This document shows, piece after piece, positions 1-10,533 of a stretch of DNA of 64,000 bases. The DNA comes from Clostridium zeae (GTDB lineage: Bacteria; Bacillota; Clostridia; Clostridiales; Clostridiaceae). Both the position numbers and the translations under genes were made by a program. Below the pieces are notes generated by a model. That model was not told where the DNA came from. It saw only the letters and a list, made by a program, of their open reading frames with translations, and ran no database searches. Location: NCBI RefSeq assembly GCF_017312485.1, contig NZ_BMBA01000007.1, positions 124,001 through 188,000 of the forward strand, given 5' to 3'. Every line of letters starts with the position of its first letter. Positions within the stretch are counted from its first letter, which is position 1.

Positions 1-1
1 T

Positions 2-493
2 GCTGTAGTGGCAGATAGAAAGTTATTATCACAGTCACTAAAAAAATTGACCCTTCGAAATATTCTTGTAGGAATAGGTTCGGCTATAATTCTGTATTTT
101 ATTTTCTATGTTGGTAATATTGTTTCGGGATATTTATTCCCTTTTAAGGATGCACAAATAACCTCTGTTTATAGTAATAGATCTCAAGGAAGTTCAGTAT
201 TTATTGGATTTTTATTGCTATTTATTATTGGACCAGGAGAAGAAATATACTGGAGGGGTTTCATACAAAATACTCTTTCAAAAAAGTTCGGAGAAAATAA
301 GGGATATATAATTGCAACTTTACTATATGCTGGTGTACATATAATAACCTTTAATTTCATGCTTGTTGTCGCAGCTTTAGTATGCGGGGTATTTTGGGGA
401 TGGATTTATAAGAAGGAAAGAAGTATTGTCACTATTATAATATCTCATGCACTTTGGGATTTAATCATATTTGTTTTATTTCCTTTAATGTAG
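2..493 (+). CDS. CPBP-family intramembrane metalloprotease (5' truncated by window)
   Basis: This is the C-terminal part of an integral membrane protein of the CPBP (Abi/CAAX-protease-like) family. Counting from a GTG at 8, the family signature Glu-Glu-x3-Arg-Gly lies at residues 78-84 (EEIYWRG). A second-motif His is at about 110 and a SHALWD motif at about 147, each in a hydrophobic segment. These are the expected metal ligands and catalytic residues. The frame is open to the window edge and the GTG at 8 has no ribosome binding site, so the real start is probably outside. It is followed 18 nt later by the menG-like gene and may be cotranscribed. The substrate cannot be inferred. Confidence 0.8.
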   Translation, partial: AVVADRKLLSQSLKKLTLRNILVGIGSAIILYFIFYVGNIVSGYLFPFKDAQITSVYSNRSQGSSVFIGFLLLFIIGPGEEIYWRGFIQNTLSKKFGENKGYIIATLLYAGVHIITFNFMLVVAALVCGVFWGWIYKKERSIVTIIISHALWDLIIFVLFPLM

Positions 494-511
494 AGAGAAA
501 GGAGGATGATT

Positions 512-1213
512 ATGGCTGAAATTAAAGCAGATGTTGAAGGTATATTTTCATCTATTGCAAAAAGATACGATATGCTAAATTCAGTATTAACTTTGAATAT
601 TGATAAGTTATGGAGAAAAAAAGCTATAAAATTAAGCGGAATTAAAAAAGATGATAAAGTACTAGATTTGTGCTGTGGAACAGGTCAAATGATATATTAT
701 GAATGTAAAGCTGTAGGTAAAAATACTTCTGTTATAGGTATAGATTTTAGTCAGGAAATGCTTGACGTAGGGAGGGAAAGACTTGACTACCTATCTAAGG
801 ATTACATGTTTGAGTTAATAAAAGGAAGTATTTTAGAATTGCCTTTTGAGAATAACACTTTTGATTGTATAACTATTGCCTTTGGTCTTAGAAATATTCA
901 GGATACAAACAAGGCACTATCAGAAATGTATAGAGTTTTAAAGCCAAATGGTAAAGTAATATGTTTAGAGCTTTCAAAACCTAATCGATTAATTTTGAAT
1001 AAGGTATATAACCTGTATTTTAATAATGTACTACCAGTGATAGGTTATATAGGAACAGGTGACAAAAAAGCATATTACTACCTTAGAGATTCTGTAAATA
1101 ATTTTATGAAAAAAGAACAGCTTAAGTTGCAGTTTCAGAATAATGGCTTTAAAAATACTGGCTATAAGTCTTTATCATTTGGCATTTCATCTATACATTA
1201 TGGGAGTAAATAA
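512..1213 (+). CDS. menG: MenG/UbiE-type demethylmenaquinone methyltransferase
   Basis: This is a class I SAM methyltransferase of about 233 residues, the usual UbiE/MenG length. The N-terminal segment with FSSIAKRYDMLN resembles the UbiE signature, the SAM-binding glycine motif is VLDLCCGTGQM, and later come FGLRN and YRVLKPNG. The family methylates demethylmenaquinone in the last step of menaquinone synthesis. The ATG at 512 is preferred over the one at 506 because AAAGGAGG (498-505) would be 6 nt away instead of abutting. The menA-like gene and complex I operon downstream support a quinone role. UbiE-like enzymes with other substrates exist, so the substrate is inferred from context. Confidence 0.82.
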   Translation: MAEIKADVEGIFSSIAKRYDMLNSVLTLNIDKLWRKKAIKLSGIKKDDKVLDLCCGTGQMIYYECKAVGKNTSVIGIDFSQEMLDVGRERLDYLSKDYMFELIKGSILELPFENNTFDCITIAFGLRNIQDTNKALSEMYRVLKPNGKVICLELSKPNRLILNKVYNLYFNNVLPVIGYIGTGDKKAYYYLRDSVNNFMKKEQLKLQFQNNGFKNTGYKSLSFGISSIHYGSK

Positions 1214-1218
1214 AATGA

Positions 1219-1251
1219 AGAGAAGTTTGATAACACATCAAACTTCTCTTT
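1219..1251 (+). terminator. Rho-independent terminator after menG
   Basis: A 13-bp perfect stem (AGAGAAGTTTGAT with its complement) closes a short loop and is followed by TTTAATTAAT. It lies 6 nt after the menG stop and probably separates this unit from menA. Confidence 0.75.
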
Positions 1252-1314
1252 AATTAATATAAGCCATTTATTTATAACTAAACAAAGAATACTAGGTATT
1301 GGAGGAAAGAGAAA

Positions 1315-2205
1315 GTGAGTTTTAAAACAATATTAAAGATTATGGATTTAAAAACTCTTATAGCAGGATTTGTTCCTGTAGTTTTAGGATCTATTTACTC
1401 AAAGTATGCTTTTGATAGGATTAATATTTTATATCTTTTTTTATTAATAATAGCAATGATGCTTGTTCAAAGTGCAACCAATATGATTAATGACTATTTT
1501 GATTTTAAGCGAGGTGCAGATAGTAATAAAAGTGGAGATGAAAAGGCTTTAGTTAGTGGCGAAATTACTCCAAAACAGATTTTATTTCTTATTTTTTTAT
1601 ACCAATCCATTGCTCTTATAATAGGGATTTTTATTGGAAGTCAAACAAGCTATTATATTTTATTAATTGCTTTAATAGGAGGGCTAATTTCTTTTATATA
1701 TGCTGCTGGGCCATTGCCTATTTCATATACCCCAGTTAGCGAGATTGTCGCTGGTTCTACTATGGGAATTGGTATTACAACTACAGTAATTTATATTCAA
1801 TCAGGTATATTTAATTTTACTACAGTTTTAGTTACGGTACCTACAGCACTGTTTATAAGTACAATACTATTGACCAATAATTTAAGCGATCTAAAAGAAG
1901 ATTTTGAAGCTGGGAGAAAGACTCTGCCTATTTTAATAGGGGTGAAAAAAGCTGAAAAGTTATGGGCATTTGATGTTGTAATGTTGCTAGTATTAACTGT
2001 GATTCTTGGGTTAGTACATATCTACCCAATTATAGTTTTGATTGTATCAACAGTAACGTTCCCTTATCGGATAGTTTTCGACTTCTTTTCATATGACAAA
2101 AATATAAATACAAAAGACAGAAGTATGGGGCTAATAGGAAGGGTTGGATTAAGATATCATTTATCTATAATCATTGGTTTAGTAATTTCAATAATATTGA
2201 AATAA
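1315..2205 (+). CDS. menA: UbiA-family prenyltransferase, MenA-like
   Basis: This 296-residue polytopic membrane protein belongs to the UbiA prenyltransferase superfamily. MenA attaches the polyprenyl chain to 1,4-dihydroxy-2-naphthoate. The first Asp-rich motif is at about residues 59-70 (NDYFDFKRGAD), and the second, NNLSDLKEDFEAGRKTL, is at about 188-204. Both bind prenyl diphosphate through Mg2+. The GTG start at 1315 follows GGAGGA by 10 nt. The gene stands between a menG-like methyltransferase and a quinone-reducing complex I operon, which favours a menaquinone role over other UbiA substrates. No other men genes are in the window. Confidence 0.8.
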   Translation: MSFKTILKIMDLKTLIAGFVPVVLGSIYSKYAFDRINILYLFLLIIAMMLVQSATNMINDYFDFKRGADSNKSGDEKALVSGEITPKQILFLIFLYQSIALIIGIFIGSQTSYYILLIALIGGLISFIYAAGPLPISYTPVSEIVAGSTMGIGITTTVIYIQSGIFNFTTVLVTVPTALFISTILLTNNLSDLKEDFEAGRKTLPILIGVKKAEKLWAFDVVMLLVLTVILGLVHIYPIIVLIVSTVTFPYRIVFDFFSYDKNINTKDRSMGLIGRVGLRYHLSIIIGLVISIILK

Positions 2206-2284
2206 GTGTTTAGATATGTCTAAGGTAGAGTAGTCTTTTATTTGGGAAACGATTTTTAAATTTTTAATGATAATATTCGCATTT

Positions 2285-2339
2285 CTACATAAAAACTACA
2301 CAAAAACTACATAAAGACTACATAAAAACTTGATAACAT
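2285..2339 (+). promoter_or_regulatory. nuo promoter with four 11-bp-spaced direct repeats
   Basis: Octamers CTACATAA, CTACACAA, CTACATAA and CTACATAA begin at 2285, 2296, 2307 and 2318, exactly 11 bp apart. Eight nucleotides after the last one is a -10 candidate TAACAT (2334-2339). The spacing and orientation match those at five other promoters in this window. This geometry is typical of OmpR/PhoB-family activators. The transcript would have a leader of about 140 nt that includes a GC-rich patch at 2382-2402. Confidence 0.7.
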
Positions 2340-2486
2340 TGGCATGATGAAAAATTATTTTTAGTAAAATAGTATTTTGTGACCACCCCTCAGGTGTGGG
2401 GGGAGTAATTAAGATTTAGAAATTTAGATTAACAAATAATTTTAGGAATCAAATTGAATTGAAAATATATTTAAGAGGAGATAAAA

Positions 2487-2843
2487 ATGTTAAAAGATTT
2501 TCTTATTATCGGAGTTTTTCTAGTTTCAGCATTTGTATTTGGAATGATTATTTTGCTAATTGCTTCGTCAGTAAGACCTAAAAAGCCGAATGAGGAAAAA
2601 CTGTCAACTTATGAATGTGGTGTAGAGACCACAGGCTCAACTTGGATAAGATTTAAGGTAAGTTATTTTATGTATGCCTTGGTGTTTTTACTTTTTGATG
2701 TTGAAACAGTCTTTCTGTTACCATGGGCTATGAAATTTAAGATGCTCAGCTTATTCGCACTAGGTGAAATGTTTATTTTTATTGGAATTCTAATTATAGG
2801 GCTATTTTATGCATGGAAAGAGGGGGCATTGGAGTGGAAATGA
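2487..2843 (+). CDS. nuoA: NADH-quinone oxidoreductase subunit A
   Basis: This 118-residue membrane subunit has three hydrophobic helices and the conserved family segments [15 protein letters not shown] and [18 protein letters not shown], which identify NuoA. It helps form the quinone-site junction between the peripheral arm and the membrane arm. GAGGAG lies 7 nt before the ATG. It is the first gene of an 11-gene operon with overlapping or closely spaced cistrons (2487-11939). Its stop overlaps the nuoB start as ATGA, indicating translational coupling. Confidence 0.93.
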   Translation: MLKDFLIIGVFLVSAFVFGMIILLIASSVRPKKPNEEKLSTYECGVETTGSTWIRFKVSYFMYALVFLLFDVETVFLLPWAMKFKMLSLFALGEMFIFIGILIIGLFYAWKEGALEWK

Positions 2844-3349
2844 TCTCAGGAAATAATAACTACATTGAAGAGCAGATAGAAAAAAATATTATTTTAACCA
2901 AATTAGATGATGTTTTAAATTATTATCGTGCACATTCGTTTTGGCCCCTCACATTTGGGTTAGCATGTTGCGCTATTGAAATGATGGCTGCTGGAGGAGC
3001 ACGTTATGACATTGCAAGATTTGGGTACGAGGTTTTTCGTGCATCACCAAGACAAGCAGATTTAATGATTGTAGCAGGAACTGTAACTGATAAAATGGCG
3101 CCAATTGTAAAGAAAATTTATGATCAGATGCCAGAACCGAAATGGGTAATTGCGATGGGAAGCTGTGCTACAAGTGGTGGTCCTTTTGTTGATTCCTATA
3201 ATGTTGTACCTGGTGTTGATACATTTTTACCTGTAGATGTCTATATCCCAGGATGTCCTCCACGACCAGAAGCATTACTTCATGGTCTTCTAACACTAAA
3301 AGAGAAGATTATACATCCTAAGGAGGTAGGCAAAGGTGTGCAAAGTTAG
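2840..3349 (+). CDS. nuoB: NADH-quinone oxidoreductase subunit B
   Basis: NuoB is the peripheral subunit carrying Fe-S cluster N2, next to the quinone site. The four cluster cysteines are visible: the tandem pair in [12 protein letters not shown], one in GSCATSGG and one in [10 protein letters not shown]. The start is placed at ATG 2840, which overlaps the nuoA stop (ATGA) and has GGAG five nt upstream. A longer frame from 2813 would lie inside nuoA and has no better signal. The protein is about 169 residues, normal for the family. Confidence 0.94.
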   Translation: MISGNNNYIEEQIEKNIILTKLDDVLNYYRAHSFWPLTFGLACCAIEMMAAGGARYDIARFGYEVFRASPRQADLMIVAGTVTDKMAPIVKKIYDQMPEPKWVIAMGSCATSGGPFVDSYNVVPGVDTFLPVDVYIPGCPPRPEALLHGLLTLKEKIIHPKEVGKGVQS

Positions 3350-3773
3350 TGAAAAACTAATACTTCAGTTAAAGGAAACATACGAAGAAAACATTGAAAT
3401 TAAATATAATAGGATAATTGCTATTTATATAGCTTCTAGTATTCTGCTGGATATAGTAAAAAGATTGAAAATATCTGGATTTGATTTTTTAGTAGATATT
3501 ACAGCAGTTGAAGAAGAAGACTTAAGCTGTATTTATCACTTTATGTCATTTGAAAGTAATGAATTAATAATGGTTAAAGCAAAACTTAATGAAAAGCTTC
3601 AAATTGATTCAATAAGTGAAGAGTGGCTATCAGCTGATGTCCAAGAAAGAGAGATATACGATTTATTTGGGATTCAATTTATTGGACATCCGAATATGAA
3701 GAGAATATTATGTCCAGATAGTTTTATTGGACACCCACTAAGAAAAAATTTTAAGATTCCTGAACGAAGATAG
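3336..3773 (+). CDS. nuoC: NADH-quinone oxidoreductase subunit C (short)
   Basis: This 145-residue protein ends with the complex I 30-kDa subunit signature ([22 protein letters not shown], then GHPLRK) at about residues 107-138. It is a scaffold subunit of the quinone module that packs against NuoD. The N-terminal half is more divergent and the protein is shorter than many NuoC proteins. The GTG at 3336 follows AGGAGG by 10 nt and overlaps the end of nuoB. nuoC and nuoD are separate genes here, not fused as in Escherichia coli. Confidence 0.9.
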   Translation: MCKVSEKLILQLKETYEENIEIKYNRIIAIYIASSILLDIVKRLKISGFDFLVDITAVEEEDLSCIYHFMSFESNELIMVKAKLNEKLQIDSISEEWLSADVQEREIYDLFGIQFIGHPNMKRILCPDSFIGHPLRKNFKIPERR

Positions 3774-3786
3774 GGGAGGATTTTTT

Positions 3787-4902
3787 ATGACAAAACATAA
3801 TGAAAATCTGCATACTGAAGAGATGACTTTAAACTTTGGTCCTCAGCATCCAAGCACGCATGGAGTATATAGAGCAATTTTTACTTTAGATGGAGAACAG
3901 ATTGTTAAGATAGAAAATGTTATTGGTTATTTGCATAGAGGAATAGAAAAGCTAGCAGAATCTAGAACCTATACTCAATTTATCCCTTATACCGATAGAT
4001 TAGATTATTTATCTGGAATGTTAAATGAATTAGGGTATGTTCAAACTGTCGAGATACTCATGGGAATTGAAATTCCAGAAAGAGCTGAATATCTGCGCAT
4101 TATAATGGCTGAATTACAAAGAATGGCAAGTCACCAAGTTTTTCTAGGTAGTATGGCACTTGATCTTAACAGCCATACGTCATGGATGTATTTCTTTAGA
4201 GATAGGGAAAAAATACTTGATCTATTTGAAATGGTTTGTGGCTCAAGAATGACAACAAATTATATGCGTATTGGTGGAGTAAGCTATGACTTACCAACTG
4301 AATTTATTCCAAGACTAAATAGCTTTCTTGATGATATGGAAAGAAGCTTTTTAGAATATGATCGCATTATTACAGGTAACGAAATATTTAAGGCGAGAAC
4401 AAAAGGGGTCGGAGTTATTAGTAAAGAAAAGGCTTTGGCATATGGCTTAACAGGTCCCAATCTTAGAGCATCAGGTGTAGATTTAGATTTAAGACGTGAT
4501 ATACCTTATGGGTTTTATGAACGTTTTAAGTTTAAAGCAGTTGTTGGCAGTAATGGTGATTGCTATGAGAGATGGCTAGTGCGTATTGGTGAAATGGAAG
4601 AAAGCGTAAAGATTATAAAACAGGCATTAGAACAAATTCAAGAAGGACCGATTTTAGCTAAAGTTCCTAAACTTATAAAACTACCAGTAGGTGATATTTA
4701 CCACCAAATTGAGGGAGCTAAGGGAGCACTAGGATTCTACTTAGTAAGTAACGGAACTGATAAACCTCATAGAGTCCATATTCATGGACCATCTTTTATT
4801 AATATTGGAGCTTTCCCTGAAGTTGCTAAAGGGGGCACAATTCAAGATGCAGTAGCTATCTTGGCATCACTTGATCCTATCTTAGGCGAAATCGATCGAT
4901 AA
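3787..4902 (+). CDS. nuoD: NADH-quinone oxidoreductase subunit D
   Basis: NuoD is the 49-kDa quinone-site subunit, related to the large subunit of NiFe hydrogenases. The 371 residues start with the hallmark [13 protein letters not shown] (about 17-29), followed by [12 protein letters not shown], which carries the conserved quinone-site His. The C-terminus [10 protein letters not shown] matches the family end. The hydrogenase-type NiFe cysteine pairs are absent, so this is the quinone-reducing complex and not an energy-converting hydrogenase. GGGGAGG precedes the ATG. Confidence 0.95.
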   Translation: MTKHNENLHTEEMTLNFGPQHPSTHGVYRAIFTLDGEQIVKIENVIGYLHRGIEKLAESRTYTQFIPYTDRLDYLSGMLNELGYVQTVEILMGIEIPERAEYLRIIMAELQRMASHQVFLGSMALDLNSHTSWMYFFRDREKILDLFEMVCGSRMTTNYMRIGGVSYDLPTEFIPRLNSFLDDMERSFLEYDRIITGNEIFKARTKGVGVISKEKALAYGLTGPNLRASGVDLDLRRDIPYGFYERFKFKAVVGSNGDCYERWLVRIGEMEESVKIIKQALEQIQEGPILAKVPKLIKLPVGDIYHQIEGAKGALGFYLVSNGTDKPHRVHIHGPSFINIGAFPEVAKGGTIQDAVAILASLDPILGEIDR

Positions 4903-4915
4903 TAGGGAGATATCA

Positions 4916-5953
4916 ATGGAGAATATATTTTTAAATAAATCTATATGGATTCAAAACTTAATTTCAGTAGCGGATACTCAAATTGGTTCAAAAAGTATTA
5001 CTACGAGTTTAACATATTTTATTGATATTGTAATATTTGTTTTGTTAAATGCAATGTATCTTATTTATCTAGAAAGAAAATTTTGTGGCTTTCTACAACA
5101 GCGACTTGGGCCAAATAGGTTCGGACCGCGAGGTTTACTTCAAAGCTTAGCTGATGTTATTAAGCTTTTAGGAAAGGAAGATATAATTCCAAAGAAAGCA
5201 GATAAAGCAGTTTTCTGCATTGCTTCTTTATTAATAATGGTTCCTGCATTGCTAATTTACGTAGTTCTGCCATTTGGTAATGGGATGGTTGCAGTTAATT
5301 TAAATTTGGGTTTGTTTTATTTTTTAGCTATTTCAGGAACCTCCTCAATACCTATTTTAATGGCAGGATGGGGATCTAACAATAAGTATTCTCTTCTAGG
5401 TGGTATGAGAGTAGTTGCTCAGATGATAAGCTATGAAATACCTTTAATTTTTTCCCTTTTAGGAGTGGTAATGATCAGCGGATCATTAAATTTATCAGAA
5501 ATAGTCAAAGCGCAAGAAAATGTTTGGTTTATTTTCTTACAGCCAGTTGCATTTATTACTTATCTAATAGCGGCAACAGCGGAGTTAAATAGAGGTCCTT
5601 TCGATTTACCTGAAGGCGAACAAGAAATAGTTGCGGGACCCTTTACAGAATATAGTGGAATGAGGTACGCACTCTTTTATCTTGCTGAGTATACTAGCAT
5701 GTTTGCAATTGCAGCTCTTACAGTAACATTATTCTTGGGAGGGCCTAGCGGACCATTTTTACCATCTTGGATTTGGTTCATGTTGAAGACTTATGTAATA
5801 GTACTAATCTTTATGCTTGTTAGATGGACTTTTCCAAGATTTAGATTAGATCATATGATGTCTTTAAATTGGAAGTATTTAATTCCAATATCTTTGGCGA
5901 ATATTTTAATTACAGGTTTGGGCATCAAAATCTTTCAATTAATTAAGGGGTGA
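4916..5953 (+). CDS. nuoH: NADH-quinone oxidoreductase subunit H
   Basis: This 345-residue polytopic protein is NuoH, which forms most of the quinone-access channel where the membrane arm meets the peripheral arm. Characteristic segments are [21 protein letters not shown] near residues 51-71, [17 protein letters not shown] in the charged loop, and [15 protein letters not shown] near the C-terminus. It starts 13 nt after nuoD with AGGGAG upstream. Its last codons overlap the region where nuoI starts. Confidence 0.95.
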   Translation: MENIFLNKSIWIQNLISVADTQIGSKSITTSLTYFIDIVIFVLLNAMYLIYLERKFCGFLQQRLGPNRFGPRGLLQSLADVIKLLGKEDIIPKKADKAVFCIASLLIMVPALLIYVVLPFGNGMVAVNLNLGLFYFLAISGTSSIPILMAGWGSNNKYSLLGGMRVVAQMISYEIPLIFSLLGVVMISGSLNLSEIVKAQENVWFIFLQPVAFITYLIAATAELNRGPFDLPEGEQEIVAGPFTEYSGMRYALFYLAEYTSMFAIAALTVTLFLGGPSGPFLPSWIWFMLKTYVIVLIFMLVRWTFPRFRLDHMMSLNWKYLIPISLANILITGLGIKIFQLIKG

Positions 5954-5958
5954 GTGAA

Positions 5959-6351
5959 ATGTTCGGAAAAGGATTGATTAATGGGATTAGAGTTACTTTA
6001 GGACATTTATTTGAAAAGAATATAACTGAGCAGTATCCAGAACAACGTCCGAAGTTGCCACCACGTTCTCGCTGTTCTTTTGAGTTATACTCAGAAAAGT
6101 GTACCGCTTGTGGTGTATGTGCTTTAAGCTGTCCTAATAGAGTAATTGAAGTAAGAAGTATTAAGGATGAAAATAATAGAAAGAAGTTAACTAGCTATCA
6201 AATGAGATTAGAATATTGCCTTTTTTGTGGTCTTTGTGTTGAAAGCTGCCCAAGCAAAGCTTTGAAGAACACATCAGATTTTGAATTAAGTGTTTATAAT
6301 AAGTCAGATACTAGATTAACGCTATTTAAGAGCCAGGAGGATTTGACATGA
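5959..6351 (+). CDS. nuoI: NADH-quinone oxidoreductase subunit I (two 4Fe-4S clusters)
   Basis: NuoI is the 8Fe ferredoxin-like subunit that passes electrons to NuoB. Two CxxCxxCxxxCP motifs are present: CTACGVCALSCP and CLFCGLCVESCP. The protein is about 130 residues, shorter than the proteobacterial form. ATG 5959 is preferred over GTG 5950 because the AAGGGGTGA ribosome binding site would overlap the latter. With no NuoE, NuoF or NuoG in the operon, this subunit is the likely electron entry point, possibly docking reduced ferredoxin. That last step is inference. Confidence 0.92.
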   Translation: MFGKGLINGIRVTLGHLFEKNITEQYPEQRPKLPPRSRCSFELYSEKCTACGVCALSCPNRVIEVRSIKDENNRKKLTSYQMRLEYCLFCGLCVESCPSKALKNTSDFELSVYNKSDTRLTLFKSQEDLT

Positions 6352-6839
6352 TCTCAGCTTATATATTTTGGCCTATTGTATTTATAGTTTTGGCCTGTGC
6401 AGTAGGTGTTGTACATTCAAAAAATATAGTGCATAGTGCTCTGCTACTAATATTAACATTTATTGGTGTAGCCGTTGTCTTTATACTACTTGAAGCCGAT
6501 TTTTTGGCTTTAGCACAAATTTTGATTTACGCAGGTGCTATTTCTATCTTGATAGTATTTGCAATAATGCTTACTAGAAGGAATGACATGAAGGATAGTA
6601 ATCCGTTTAATAAAAATAGGGTTGTAAGTTTGATATTATGCTCAGTTTTTTTTGCATTGATTGCTCGTATAGTTTTGGTAACTAAGTTTAACTATAAAAA
6701 CATAGAAATAAAAGATACTATTAGCTCTATAGCGGATGGATTTTTTGGTAGTCACATGATTGCTTTTGAAGTTTCTGAAATACTTTTATTAATTGCTATG
6801 GTAGGAGCTATCATCTTAGCCAAAGGAGTGAAAAATTAA
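6348..6839 (+). CDS. nuoJ: NADH-quinone oxidoreductase subunit J
   Basis: This 163-residue protein has five predicted hydrophobic helices. It contains the NuoJ signature [18 protein letters not shown] (about residues 49-66), with the pi-bulge helix that gates the E-channel, and a final helix [10 protein letters not shown]. The start overlaps the nuoI stop (ATGA) and AGGAGG lies 6 nt upstream. It belongs to the membrane arm and links quinone chemistry to the proton pumps. Confidence 0.92.
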   Translation: MISAYIFWPIVFIVLACAVGVVHSKNIVHSALLLILTFIGVAVVFILLEADFLALAQILIYAGAISILIVFAIMLTRRNDMKDSNPFNKNRVVSLILCSVFFALIARIVLVTKFNYKNIEIKDTISSIADGFFGSHMIAFEVSEILLLIAMVGAIILAKGVKN

Positions 6840-7147
6840 TGGTAGGATTAGAAGGATATTTATTGTTGGCTGCAGCATTGTTTTGTATTGGATTATACGG
6901 TGTTTTTGCAAAGAGGAATGTAATAAGTGTACTAATGTCAGTGGAACTTATGATGAATGCTGTAAATATAAACTTAGTTGCGTTTAATAGATTTTTGGCA
7001 CCAGCAAAGGTCACAGGACATCTTTTTGCTATTTTTGTTATTGTAGTTGCAGCCGCTGAAATAGCTGTAGGGCTAGCTATCATTTTAAATATTTACAGAA
7101 GCCGAACTACAACTAATGTTGAAGAATTTAATATTTTAAAGTGGTAG
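6839..7147 (+). CDS. nuoK: NADH-quinone oxidoreductase subunit K
   Basis: NuoK is a three-helix Mrp-like subunit of the membrane arm. This copy is 102 residues, the standard length. It has the family motifs [26 protein letters not shown], with the buried helix-2 Glu, and [11 protein letters not shown], with the helix-3 Glu; both acidic residues are needed for proton transfer. The start overlaps the nuoJ stop by one base, with AAAGGAG upstream. Confidence 0.93.
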   Translation: MVGLEGYLLLAAALFCIGLYGVFAKRNVISVLMSVELMMNAVNINLVAFNRFLAPAKVTGHLFAIFVIVVAAAEIAVGLAIILNIYRSRTTTNVEEFNILKW

Positions 7148-7152
7148 GTGAT

Positions 7153-9009
7153 ATGATGAGATTTATAGATTTGGCTTGGTTAATCCCTATATTTCCAGTA
7201 GTAGGATTTCTGCTTATAGCTTTCATTACAAAAGGCTTTAAGAAAATTAGTGCATTAGTCGCTATAGGGGGAATAGCACTTTCTTTTATATTCTCTTTAG
7301 GGGTTTTCTTTGAGGTCATTGCTTCTAAAGTTAGTATTAATAAGCCTATTGAATACGCTGTAGCTTGGCTTTCAGTACCAATAAAAATTGAAGCTGGAGT
7401 ACTAATTGATCCTTTAACAGCAGTTATGCTGTTAATCGTAACATTTATCGGATTATTGGTTGAGGTGTATTCCTTAGGATATATGGAAAAGGACCCTGGG
7501 TTTTCAAGATTCTTTGCTAATTTATCATTGTTTACAAGTTCAATGTTAGGATTAGTAATTTCAAATAATTATTTTCAAATGTTCTTTTTTTGGGAATTAG
7601 TTGGATTATGCTCTTATCTACTAATTGGTTTCTATTATGAAAAACATTCAGCTGTAAAAGCGAATAAGAAAGCATTTATAGCCAATAGGGTAGGAGATTT
7701 TGGATTTTTAATAGGAATGCTTTGTCTTTTCGTAGCCTTTGGAACTTTCAATTTTAGACAACTTGTAGTTAGTATTCCGACTTACCAAAATGCTATATTT
7801 TTAACTATTGCAGCTTTATTAATTTTTGCAGGCCCAGTGGCAAAATCCGCTCAATTTCCTTTGCATGTGTGGCTTCCTGATGCTATGGAAGGGCCGACAC
7901 CAGTGAGTGCCTTAATTCATGCAGCTACAATGGTTGCAGCTGGAGTATATCTTTTAGCACGTGGTTATATATTATTTTCTTCATTAAATCAAGTAAGCGT
8001 AGTAATTGCCTACATTGGGGGAATAACTGCATTTATGGCTGGCACTATTGCTTTAGTTCAAAGAGATTTAAAAAGAATATTAGCTTTTTCAACTATGAGT
8101 CAGTTAGGGTATATGGTAATGGCAATGGGAGTAGGAGGATTTACTGCAGGTGTATTCCATCTTACAAGTCATGCGTTTTTTAAAGCGTTACTATTCTTAG
8201 GAGCTGGCAGTATTATACATGCTATAGGTGTACAAGATATCTTTAAAATGGGTGGACTATTTAAAAGAATGAAAGTCACCAGCATTACATTTATTATAGC
8301 GTCTATATCTCTGGCTGGAATTCCACCGTTTTCAGGTTTTTTTAGCAAAGATGAAATTCTGGCTATAACATATGAGAATGGTTATAAGTTTTTATATTAT
8401 TTAGGTCTAATCACTGCGTTTTTAACAGCTTTTTATATTGCTCGTTTAGTTTTTATAGTTTTCTTTGGTGAGGAAAAACAAAAGTATTCTGTACACAAAA
8501 ATCCATGGACTATGACATTACCTTTAGTAATTTTATCTGTGTTTGCAGTACTTTATGGATTTATGAATAAGGCCTTTGCAGCACACATATATTTTCAGAC
8601 GAGCCCTACTATAGAGGCAAATCGTATGGTTATGGTTGAGTCTGTAATAGTAGCTTTGCTAGGGATAATCTTAGGGTGGGTTATTTATATAAAAAGGATT
8701 GTATCAAGTGAAGCTCTTAGTGTGAAATTTAAATTTATCTATAAGTTACTTTTTAACCAGTATTATTTAAATGAAATTTATATTTGGGTGTACAATACTA
8801 TAATTCTATCTATCTCCCGTTTCTTCAATTGGTGGGATAGAAATATAGTGGATGGGATTTTTGATAAAACTACGGCTTCAATAAAGGGAATGGGATCTAA
8901 GCTTAGAATTATTCAGTCAGGAAGTTTACAAAGCTATGCCTTTATCTTTTTCATAGCAATTACTTTCATAATTCTTTGGTTAGCAGTGCCGATTTTAGGA
9001 GGAATGTAG
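7153..9009 (+). CDS. nuoL: NADH-quinone oxidoreductase subunit L
   Basis: NuoL is the distal antiporter-like proton-pumping subunit with the long lateral helix. The roughly 618 residues include the TM5 Glu segment FFWELVGLCSYLLIGF, the PLHVWLPDAMEGPTPVSALIHAATMVAAG region, a TM8 His region and the C-terminal lateral-helix part. The start is uncertain: ATG 7153 or 7156 lies behind AGGTGA, while GTG 7141 lies inside nuoK with no binding site. The nuoK stop is just upstream at 7145-7147. Confidence 0.93.
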   Translation: MMRFIDLAWLIPIFPVVGFLLIAFITKGFKKISALVAIGGIALSFIFSLGVFFEVIASKVSINKPIEYAVAWLSVPIKIEAGVLIDPLTAVMLLIVTFIGLLVEVYSLGYMEKDPGFSRFFANLSLFTSSMLGLVISNNYFQMFFFWELVGLCSYLLIGFYYEKHSAVKANKKAFIANRVGDFGFLIGMLCLFVAFGTFNFRQLVVSIPTYQNAIFLTIAALLIFAGPVAKSAQFPLHVWLPDAMEGPTPVSALIHAATMVAAGVYLLARGYILFSSLNQVSVVIAYIGGITAFMAGTIALVQRDLKRILAFSTMSQLGYMVMAMGVGGFTAGVFHLTSHAFFKALLFLGAGSIIHAIGVQDIFKMGGLFKRMKVTSITFIIASISLAGIPPFSGFFSKDEILAITYENGYKFLYYLGLITAFLTAFYIARLVFIVFFGEEKQKYSVHKNPWTMTLPLVILSVFAVLYGFMNKAFAAHIYFQTSPTIEANRMVMVESVIVALLGIILGWVIYIKRIVSSEALSVKFKFIYKLLFNQYYLNEIYIWVYNTIILSISRFFNWWDRNIVDGIFDKTTASIKGMGSKLRIIQSGSLQSYAFIFFIAITFIILWLAVPILGGM

Positions 9010-10533
9010 ATGCAATTTCCGATATTAACATCAATATTATTAGCCCCGATTGTGGGGATTATCATAATTCTTTTTTTAAAAGCCACGAAACATAATGCAA
9101 TAAAAGCGATAGCAGCAGTGGTCACTTTTATTTCACTGTTCTTATCAATTATAGTTTTTGTTACTTATAATAAGACCATAGGTGGTCTCCAATTTAACGA
9201 GACTTATACTTGGATCCCTTCATTAGGAATAAATTATTCTGTTGGAATAGATGGGGTAAGCTTACCTATGATACTTCTAACATCTATCGTTATCTTTGCG
9301 GGGGTTTTTACATCATGGAAGATGGAGAATAGAATTAAGGAGTTTTTCATATTTTTGCTTTTACTAGTTACAGGTGTTTTTGGCGTATTTATTTCAAGGG
9401 ATTTATTTTTCTTCTTCCTATTCTTTGAAATAGCTGTTATACCTATGTATATTTTAATCGGAGTGTGGGGAAGTACACGAAAAGATTATGCAGCTATGAA
9501 GCTTACTTTGTATTTATTAATAGGTAGCTCCGTTGTACTAATCGGAATGATTGCTACATTTATTTATGCAAATAAATTAGGGGTAAGAACATTTAATATT
9601 CAATTACTGAGTGAGATTAAATACAGCTATGGTTTTCAGAAATTTGCATTTCTTCTAATGTTAATAGGCTTTGGTATATTGGTACCTATGTGGCCTTTTC
9701 ACACATGGTCACCAGATGGTCATGTAGCTGCTCCGACTGCTGTAAGTATGTTACACGCAGGAGTTTTAATGAAATTAGGTGGTTATGGAATTATTCGCGT
9801 AGGTGTATTCCTTTTTCCTGATGGAGCAAGATATTGGGTTCCTATTATTGCAATACTTTCTATTATCAATGTAGTTTATGGGGCAATGGTAGCAATGATT
9901 CAGAAGGACCTTAAATTTGTAATAGGATACTCTAGCGTAAGTCATATGGGATATGTTCTTTTGGGAATTGCAACATTAAATTCACAAGGCATTGACGGAG
10001 CAGTAACGCAAATGTTTGCTCATGGCATAATGACGGCATTATTTTTTACTTTGATAGGGAATATCTATAATAAAGCACACACTAGAGAAATTGCTAAGTT
10101 TGGTGGTTTGATACACCAAATGCCTAGAGTAGCAATTGGGTTTATAATTGCTGGCTTTGCATCTTTAGGTTTGCCAGGATTAAATAATTTTGTAGCAGAA
10201 TTTCTTATATTTTTAGGTTCCTTTAGTAAAACAACAAAACTATTTTCAATGATACCTTTTAAGGTAATTTCTATTTTAGCTATTTTGGGGATTGTTATCA
10301 CTGCTATTTATATTTTGAAAGTGATTCAAGATACTTTCTTTGGGCCAAGAAAGAAAGAATGGGATCACTTAGAGGATGCAAAAGGAATAGAGATGATTCC
10401 TATTGTAATGTTAAGTTTTGTACTAGTATTCTTTGGAGTATTTCCATCACCACTTATTGATATTATACACAGCGGAGTAATTCCGCTAATTAATAGGGTA
10501 TCAGAGGCAGTACTAATTAAGGGGGGATTTTGA
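9010..10533 (+). CDS. nuoM: NADH-quinone oxidoreductase subunit M
   Basis: NuoM is the middle antiporter-like proton-pumping subunit. The 507 residues contain GVDGISL-like [13 protein letters not shown], the TM5 Glu region [44 protein letters not shown] and [14 protein letters not shown], all diagnostic. AGGAGGA lies 6 nt before the ATG, which directly follows the nuoL stop. Confidence 0.94.
   Translation: MQFPILTSILLAPIVGIIIILFLKATKHNAIKAIAAVVTFISLFLSIIVFVTYNKTIGGLQFNETYTWIPSLGINYSVGIDGVSLPMILLTSIVIFAGVFTSWKMENRIKEFFIFLLLLVTGVFGVFISRDLFFFFLFFEIAVIPMYILIGVWGSTRKDYAAMKLTLYLLIGSSVVLIGMIATFIYANKLGVRTFNIQLLSEIKYSYGFQKFAFLLMLIGFGILVPMWPFHTWSPDGHVAAPTAVSMLHAGVLMKLGGYGIIRVGVFLFPDGARYWVPIIAILSIINVVYGAMVAMIQKDLKFVIGYSSVSHMGYVLLGIATLNSQGIDGAVTQMFAHGIMTALFFTLIGNIYNKAHTREIAKFGGLIHQMPRVAIGFIIAGFASLGLPGLNNFVAEFLIFLGSFSKTTKLFSMIPFKVISILAILGIVITAIYILKVIQDTFFGPRKKEWDHLEDAKGIEMIPIVMLSFVLVFFGVFPSPLIDIIHSGVIPLINRVSEAVLIKGGF

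Noticed and set aside
6811-7083. Minus-strand frame inside nuoJ/nuoK
   Set aside because: It lies opposite strongly conserved complex I genes, has no ribosome binding site, and its residue pattern mirrors hydrophobic codons on the other strand.
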